DNA of 52,690 bases from an uncultured Mobilibacterium sp. (lineage in GTDB: Bacteria; Bacillota; Clostridia; Peptostreptococcales; Anaerovoracaceae), in NCBI GenBank assembly GCA_947254375.1, contig CAMYCF010000008.1:1-52690 (forward strand), in the 5' to 3' direction. A model generated the notes under the pieces. The model searched no databases. It worked only from the letters and a program-made list of their open reading frames with translations, and was not told the origin of the DNA. Of this stretch, positions 48,010-52,690 are shown piece after piece; position 1 is the stretch's first letter; each line of letters begins with the position of its first letter. A program made the translations under genes and the position numbers.

Positions 48010-50231
48010 GAGTTCTTGCTGAGGGTCAGGGACTCAAGGTCCTTCAGAGCGCTGAACGTCGAGATATCGTTTATGTGGTTGTCGCCGAGATCCAGCTCCT
48101 TCAACTGCTTCATTTCGGCTATCGGCGACGCGTCGCTTATGCTGTTCGACCCGAGGTCGAGCTTCGTGACCTTCCTGAGTTTGGCTATAGGCGCCACGTC
48201 CGATACTTTGTTGCCGGTCATTTGGATCGATTTTATTTCCGTTCCGTATTCGATGCCGTCGACGTTTCCGATATGCTTATTCGGCAGCATTATGTAGGTG
48301 AGCGTGCCCATGTCCTTTGCCGTTATCGACTGCATGTAAGGTGAAGGACGCAGAAACGCTCCTTTGTTGAGTTCCTTCCTAAAAAGTTCGTCCGGTATGA
48401 CGTTGGCATCCTTGAATGTTGCCGTCACTTCGACGTCTTCGGCCGGCATTTCGAAGCCGGTCTCGGGAGCATTCACATCTTCGAGCTCGACGTGACCTTT
48501 TACGACGGTCCACTTATCGAAAGCCATTCCCTCCGGAGCGTCTTTCGCCGTGATCGTTACGAAGTCTTCTTCTTCGTAGCTATCTTTTGCGGCCGTTCCT
48601 TCGTTGACTTTTACCGAATACTGCTTCGCAGGCTTCACGGTTATCGTTCCGCTGAAAGCGCAGTTTGCGGAGTTGTCCGAGAACGTGCCCGTTCCTTCTT
48701 TTCTCTGATCGTCGAGTACGAACTCGTCTCCGACGAGCTTCATGCCCTTCAGGTTGGTGGCTTTTACCGTTTCGCCGCTGCGATTGCGGAGAGGGTTATC
48801 GATCCTTCCGTGCTTCGCGTATACGACTACGTTCTGCTCCTTCGCATCTATCCACTTTATTTTGAGGTTTGCAGCAGGGCTCATGTCGGCGATGAAGTTC
48901 TTCTTTAATTTGAGCTCTGTGATGTTTGTAAGGCCTGCGACAGGGCTTATATCTTTGATCTGATTATCTTCGAGGTCGAGCTGTTCAAGTGTCTTGAGGT
49001 CCTTCAAAGCCGAGATGTCCGATGCCTTGTTTTTCCAAAGGTTGAGGTTGCGCAGGTCATGCATGTTCGCTACTGCATTGATGTTTTCGATTTCGTTCTC
49101 GTAAAGGTACAGTCCCTCGAGGTCCTCAAGGCCGGCGAGATCTTTTATGTCCGAGATCCCGTTATCGCCTATTGCGAGCTTCTTAAGGTTCGTCAGTCCC
49201 TTGAGCTGACCTATATCCTTTATCTTATTTCCCGTCATGGAAGCGGATTCGAGGTTCGTAAGCTTCGCGAGCGTACCTATGTCAGAAATATCGTTTTCGT
49301 CAAGCTCGAGGTGTTTCAGCTTGGTGAGGCCGGAAAGTGCGCTTATGTCGGAAATGCCGTTTTTCCTCAGCTGCAGATTTTCGAGGTCCGCGAGACCTGC
49401 GAGCGGCTTTATGTCCGATACCTTGTTGCCGTTCAGGCTGAGCAACTTAAGGTTCGTCAGCTCCGCTACCGGCTTGATGTCCGATATCAGGTTCAGACCA
49501 AGATCGAGTTTGCTGAGGTTTTTAAGGCCTTTCAGCTGAGATATGTCTTCGATCTTGTTGTTGAAAAAGCTGATCTCCGTCAGTTTTTCCGCATATTCCA
49601 TACCGGAAAGATCCTTTATCCCCAATTTCTTGTATGCGCCGTCCGTCAGAGTTTTCATGTCCTCTTCGGATATAGGCTGCTCGTAAGGAGCCTCTCTGTG
49701 GAGATGCGCGTTGATCTTGTGCTTAAGGTTGATGTCTTTTACGACGTCAACTACCGGAGCCGGTTTTACCGTGATCGTTCCGCTGAAAGTGCAATGCGAA
49801 GAATTGTCCGTGAATTGTCCGGATCCTTCCTTTGTCGGATCGATAAGTACGAACTCGTCGTTCTCTTCCCTCATATTTTTGAGGAAATAGGCTCCCATAT
49901 GCTTTCCGCCGCGCGTGCGGAGAGGATTTTTCGCCCTTCCGTTCTTCGCATATACGGTAACCTTCTGGCCCTTGGCATTTATCCACTTTATATCGAGACC
50001 TGCCGTCGGGCTGATATCGGCTATGCAGTTGTTCTCCAGTTCAAGTTCCTTGAGCTTTGTCATCCCGGAAACAACGCTTATATCTTCGACTTTATTGTCG
50101 CGTATGTCGAGGTTCCTGAGCTCCTTTAGATCCTTTAAGGCGGAGATATCAGACACCTGATTGTCCCAAATGCTTAAAGCGGTCATTTTGTGCATGCCCG
50201 CGAGAGCATCGATGTTATCGACTTTATTCAT
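47937..50231 (-). CDS. LRR surface protein, fragment 3 (LRR modules 3-5)
   Basis: 764 residues in the same frame as fragment 2, directly after the TAA. It contains the rest of module 3, the longest module 4 (about 14 repeats of 22 residues, e.g. LTNLKKLAIGDNGISDIKDLAG), an InlB B-like domain (VTITAKDAPEGMAFDKWTV to EMPAEDVEVTATF) and the start of module 5 (LNKGAFLRPSPYMQSITAKDM). It ends NSVFPRAM because of the third lesion. It has no start signals of its own. The 22-residue period matches internalin-type LRRs. Confidence 0.6.
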   Translation of the reverse strand: MNKVDNIDALAGMHKMTALSIWDNQVSDISALKDLKELRNLDIRDNKVEDISVVSGMTKLKELELENNCIADISPTAGLDIKWINAKGQKVTVYAKNGRAKNPLRTRGGKHMGAYFLKNMREENDEFVLIDPTKEGSGQFTDNSSHCTFSGTITVKPAPVVDVVKDINLKHKINAHLHREAPYEQPISEEDMKTLTDGAYKKLGIKDLSGMEYAEKLTEISFFNNKIEDISQLKGLKNLSKLDLGLNLISDIKPVAELTNLKLLSLNGNKVSDIKPLAGLADLENLQLRKNGISDISALSGLTKLKHLELDENDISDIGTLAKLTNLESASMTGNKIKDIGQLKGLTNLKKLAIGDNGISDIKDLAGLEDLEGLYLYENEIENINAVANMHDLRNLNLWKNKASDISALKDLKTLEQLDLEDNQIKDISPVAGLTNITELKLKKNFIADMSPAANLKIKWIDAKEQNVVVYAKHGRIDNPLRNRSGETVKATNLKGMKLVGDEFVLDDQRKEGTGTFSDNSANCAFSGTITVKPAKQYSVKVNEGTAAKDSYEEEDFVTITAKDAPEGMAFDKWTVVKGHVELEDVNAPETGFEMPAEDVEVTATFKDANVIPDELFRKELNKGAFLRPSPYMQSITAKDMGTLTYIMLPNKHIGNVDGIEYGTEIKSIQMTGNKVSDVAPIAKLRKVTKLDLGSNSISDASPIAEMKQLKELDLGDNHINDISTFSALKDLESLTLSKNSWLTEIDALSGLTKLKNSVFPRAM

Positions 50232-50852
50232 TTACATGTACAAGTCGGTGATATTTGTAAGCCCGGAAAGCGCGCTTATATCGCTTATCCCGTTTTTCAT
50301 AAGCTGCAGATCTTCGAGGTTGACAAGCCCGGCAAGCGGTTTTACATCCGACACCTTATCGCCGTTCAGACTTAGCGCTGTAAGATTTGTCAGACCGGCA
50401 AGCGGGGTCGCGTCCGATATCGGGTTCCTTCCCAGGTCGAGATCGTTTAGGTTTGTGAGGCCCGCAAGCGGTTTTGCATCTTCTATTTTATTGTCGAAGA
50501 ACCTCAGCTCCTTGAGCTGTGTCGCGTATTCGATACCTGTGAGGTCTTTTATGTCGCTGCTCTTATACGAATTCTGATCCTCGGTGAGAGACCTGATGTC
50601 TGCTTCCGAAATAGGCTGTTCATAAGGTTTTTCTCTCTTGAGATATCTGTTTATCCTGTGTTTGAGGTTGATATCTTTTACAACATCTACGACCTGCGAC
50701 GCTTTTACCGTGATCGTTCCCGTAAAGCTTCCGTTTTCCGCGGTGAACCGGGCACTTCCTTCCTTAGTCTTATCGATAAGTGCAAGTTTGCCGTTCTCAA
50801 ATTTGAGGTTGCTGAGACCGGAGAAGTCGGTCACGGCGCTTCCGTCTCTCAT
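50232..50852 (-). CDS. LRR surface protein, fragment 2 (between frameshift 1 and TAA)
   Basis: 206 residues from the first ATG; the frame is open upstream to about 50930, where it joins the previous fragment. It starts inside the beta cap (MRDGSAVTDFSGLSNLKF), then holds the start of LRR module 3 (INRYLKREKPYEQPISEADI, LAGLTNLNDLDLGRNPISD). It ends at TAA (50234-50232) in place of an expected Tyr. There is no signal peptide or ribosome site, so it is unlikely to be made on its own. Confidence 0.5.
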   Translation of the reverse strand: MRDGSAVTDFSGLSNLKFENGKLALIDKTKEGSARFTAENGSFTGTITVKASQVVDVVKDINLKHRINRYLKREKPYEQPISEADIRSLTEDQNSYKSSDIKDLTGIEYATQLKELRFFDNKIEDAKPLAGLTNLNDLDLGRNPISDATPLAGLTNLTALSLNGDKVSDVKPLAGLVNLEDLQLMKNGISDISALSGLTNITDLYM

Positions 50853-50887
50853 GCGGAGAGGATTTGCCGCTACGCCGTTCTTCGATT

Positions 50888-52453
50888 CTACTGTAACGGT
50901 CTGGTCCTTAGCTTCAATGTCGAGAATTTGAAATCTTTGAACGCGCTGATGTCGGCGATGTGATTCTTCGATATCGTGAGCGTCGTCAGGCTCGATATCT
51001 TTGCGAGCTTTGATACGTCCGTGAGCTCGTTCTCGTCCACAAAGATCCTTTTCAGGTTTCCGCAGTTTGAGAGAGCGTCTATATTTTTCAGTTTATTTCT
51101 TTTTATCGATATTATCTTGAAGTTTTCAAGCGGGGCGAAGATCCCGAGATCGTCCGATTTTATCCCCGTGTTGTCGAGTTCGACGCCTACGAGTTTGTCG
51201 ATCTTTGCAAGCGGGCTGAAATCTTTTATCGGATTGTCGCTTATGTCTACCGTACGAAGTTCAGTGATCTTCGGCAGATGCGAGATATCTTCTATTTTGT
51301 TTTGTCCCGCTAAAAGCGCCCTTATCGGTGCAGTCGCCGGGATAGGCGTGAGATCTTTGATCGCGTTGTCCCTCATGTCGAAGATGATCGCGTTCGTCGC
51401 ATACTGTACGCCCTCGATACTCTTTACCTTCTTGTTTTCAGGGTTCGGTTTTTCTGACTTTACTACGAGTTTCTTTACCTGCTTCATGTCGTCCGCGGTG
51501 ATCGCCTGATCGAACGGGGCAGGTCTCTTAAGCTGATCCCTGTTGAGGGCGAGCTTAAGGTTTGCATCGACGATGACGTTTTCGGCCGGTGCTTCCGAAG
51601 GTTTTACGGTGACCGTGCCGGTAAAAGCTCCGTCTTCCGCGCTGAACTCCACGCTTCCCTCTTTGCTTTTATCTGTGAGGACGAGTTCGTTCCCTTCGAC
51701 TTTGAGGTTCTTTAAATTGCTCAGATCGGTGATGATCTTCCCGTCTCTCGCTTTGAGCGGATTGGATACCTTCCCGGCTGCGTCGGCATCGAGGGATATC
51801 TCCTGATCGTTTGCTTCGAACTGAACGAATTCAAAGTCCTTGAGCGGGCTTATGTCGCTTATGCTGTTTTTTGAGATATTGAGACCTTCAAGGTCGCTGA
51901 TGTTTTTCAGCGGGCTGACGTCTTTGATCTTGTTGCCGTCAAGCGACAGCCACTCTAACCATGTGTTGTCCGCTATCGGTTTCAGATCGGATATCGAATT
52001 GCCGGTCGCCTCAACTTCCTGCAGGGCGGTCGCATTCTCAAGACCGTCGAGTTTTTCAACGCCCGACTTCTCAAATACCATCCTGTCGATGTCGGCGATG
52101 TCTGCGGCCGAGATATCCTGGTCGTAAGGCGCCGATCTCTTGAGCACGTTTTTATTTATGGCTTTTTTGAGGTTCGCATCCGAGATGACATTTTCGCTTC
52201 TCGAAGCTCTCTTATCGGCTGTGTTACTTTTAGCTTCTGTTCGGGCCGGCGAAGACGTTTCTTTTTCGCTCCCGTTTGAAGCTTTATCTTTCGGATCATT
52301 GTTTTCGGCCTTGGCGGCATTTTTATCCGCGTTGACCTCAGTGACGACCGGTGCATATTCGATCGCCGCTGCAGATGCTGAAAACATCGGTGCAGCTACC
52401 TTGACGAATGCTAACAGCATCGATAGCAAACGCGCTGCGGATCTTTTCTTCAT
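50888..52453 (-). CDS. LRR surface protein, N-terminal fragment (signal peptide, LRR modules 1-2)
   Basis: 521 residues. It has a Sec signal peptide (MKKRSAARLLSMLLAFVKVA to SASAAA), a charged linker rich in Lys, Asp, Ser and Glu (about 60 residues), then LRR module 1 (NLKKAINKNVLKRSAPYDQDI cap, repeats such as LEWLSLDGNKIKDVSPLKN), a beta cap ending FTGTVTVKPSEAP, and module 2. The last 10 residues (TLKLRTRPLQ) are out of frame, after the first frameshift. If translated alone it would be a secreted, unanchored fragment. Start ATG at 52453, AAGGAGG 8 bases upstream. Confidence 0.7.
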   Translation of the reverse strand: MKKRSAARLLSMLLAFVKVAAPMFSASAAAIEYAPVVTEVNADKNAAKAENNDPKDKASNGSEKETSSPARTEAKSNTADKRASRSENVISDANLKKAINKNVLKRSAPYDQDISAADIADIDRMVFEKSGVEKLDGLENATALQEVEATGNSISDLKPIADNTWLEWLSLDGNKIKDVSPLKNISDLEGLNISKNSISDISPLKDFEFVQFEANDQEISLDADAAGKVSNPLKARDGKIITDLSNLKNLKVEGNELVLTDKSKEGSVEFSAEDGAFTGTVTVKPSEAPAENVIVDANLKLALNRDQLKRPAPFDQAITADDMKQVKKLVVKSEKPNPENKKVKSIEGVQYATNAIIFDMRDNAIKDLTPIPATAPIRALLAGQNKIEDISHLPKITELRTVDISDNPIKDFSPLAKIDKLVGVELDNTGIKSDDLGIFAPLENFKIISIKRNKLKNIDALSNCGNLKRIFVDENELTDVSKLAKISSLTTLTISKNHIADISAFKDFKFSTLKLRTRPLQ

Positions 52454-52503
52454 CAATATTCCTCCTTGTGATGCGTATTAAAATGCGTTATCGGATCTGG
52501 TAA

Positions 52504-52533
52504 TGCTCGGTGATGCTTGGTGTTGCTGCGCAG
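52504..52533. repeat. 10-bp imperfect tandem repeat x 3 upstream of the LRR gene
   Basis: TGCTCGGTGA, TGCTTGGTGT, TGCTGCGCAG. Just downstream, ATGCGTATTAAA and ATGCGTTATCGG form a second short duplication. The 234 bases right of the LRR gene hold no gene; only a weak TATACT-like -10 box near 52543 was seen. Confidence 0.45.
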
Positions 52534-52639
52534 TTAGTCAAGTATAACCATGTACGACCAGAGCACCACCTTTTTCCTATCATTTCAAAGGGAATAATTG
52601 AGATTTTAAATACATTTTACGGCCGCAAAAAACGGAAAA

Positions 52640-52667
52640 AGAGAGCACCGCCCCCGCGATGCCCTCT
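52640..52667 (-). terminator. intrinsic terminator of a minus-strand gene lying beyond the right edge
   Basis: On the minus strand AGAGGGCATCGC-GGGG-GCGGTGCTCTCT (12-bp stem with two G-T pairs), followed by TTTTTCC. No open frame inside the window precedes it, so it must belong to an upstream gene outside. Confidence 0.75.
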
Positions 52668-52690
52668 TGATATTCGTTTTTACCGAAAAC

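Larger units (their letters stand above)
46708..52453 (-). pseudogene. giant leucine-rich-repeat (internalin-like) surface protein gene, broken by two frameshifts and one stop
   Basis: Joined across its lesions the locus would encode about 1,915 residues: signal peptide, five LRR modules, each closed by a beta-rich NPLR.RDG...TKEGS..F.AENG.F.GTITVKP cap, then InlB B-like/bacterial-repeat domains (FTMPA.DVEV.A.Y) and a C-terminal membrane segment with a KKK tail. Lesion 1: one base missing near 50917-50925, where FKFS continues as IEAKDQTVTVE in another frame. Lesion 2: TAA at 50234-50232, where Tyr is expected (LYM-stop-MNKVDNID against LYLYENEIENIN). Lesion 3: one base missing in an A-run (T5 at 47962-47966 on the plus strand), where LTKLK should continue KLSLSACDVTDV. 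The start is ATG at 52453 with AAGGAGG. The role would be adhesion or host contact. Confidence 0.85.

Overview
The window (roughly 50-55% GC by eye) looks like chromosome of an anaerobic, low-oxygen-tolerance Firmicute of class Clostridia. The pointers are a Re-type citrate synthase followed by aconitase and isocitrate dehydrogenase, the [FeFe]-hydrogenase maturase HydF, rubredoxin, choline/cell-wall-binding repeats, an ECF transporter core (EcfA1-EcfA2-EcfT), YerC, RecD2 and YhaM. A Peptostreptococcales/Anaerovoracaceae-type amino-acid fermenter would fit, but the taxon is inference. Most genes are on the minus strand.

Layout. 1-520: AT-rich scar of a conjugative element (end of a small membrane-protein gene and a 5'-truncated methyltransferase tail) abutting a cell-wall-binding-repeat gene (478-1647) that carries a nonsense codon. 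1831-4490: ComF, an SdpI-like membrane protein, a 3-hydroxyacyl-CoA dehydrogenase. 4655-8375: ogt, convergent with yhaM-recD2. 8638-11288: hydF-nadE-DUF212 operon. 11311-13027: YerC-type regulator, rubredoxin and a divergent nitroreductase that share a repeat-rich control region. 13115-18327: one tight minus-strand operon, yjjP-yjjB (amino-acid exporter halves) then SGNH hydrolase, DUF4358, MBOAT acyltransferase and DHHW protein, which looks like a cell-surface O-acylation system. 18513-24489: nagB, a MacB/FtsX-type ABC transporter behind a palindrome-overlapped promoter, and a CapD/PglF-type sugar dehydratase. 24660-29364: Re-citrate synthase, aconitase, isocitrate dehydrogenase, i.e. acetyl-CoA plus oxaloacetate to 2-oxoglutarate. 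29576-36569: flavodoxin-like protein; P-type Ca2+-ATPase, MATE, 5-formyl-THF cyclo-ligase, TrpS. 36967-40112: alanine/glycine:Na+ symporter, glutathione peroxidase, tRNA-Gly(CCC), ICMT-like methyltransferase. 40213-44728: ecfA1-ecfA2-ecfT and an in-frame trmB-aminotransferase fusion. 44891-46495: trxA, ornithine cyclodeaminase-like, tautomerase. 46708-52453: a giant leucine-rich-repeat surface-protein gene broken by two frameshifts and one stop.

The points most worth a second look are: the decay that hits only the two surface-protein genes; the conjugative-element junction inside one of them; the exporter-plus-O-acylation operon; the TrmB-aminotransferase fusion; a 26-codon duplication in the HydF G domain; strongly over-used TTTTACCG/CGGTAAAA words; and spacers that each carry their own short imperfect tandem repeat, including 13-bp iterons between rubredoxin and nitroreductase. 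Promoters, operators and terminators were read by eye. All functional names come from recognising motifs in the translated sequence; no database was searched.
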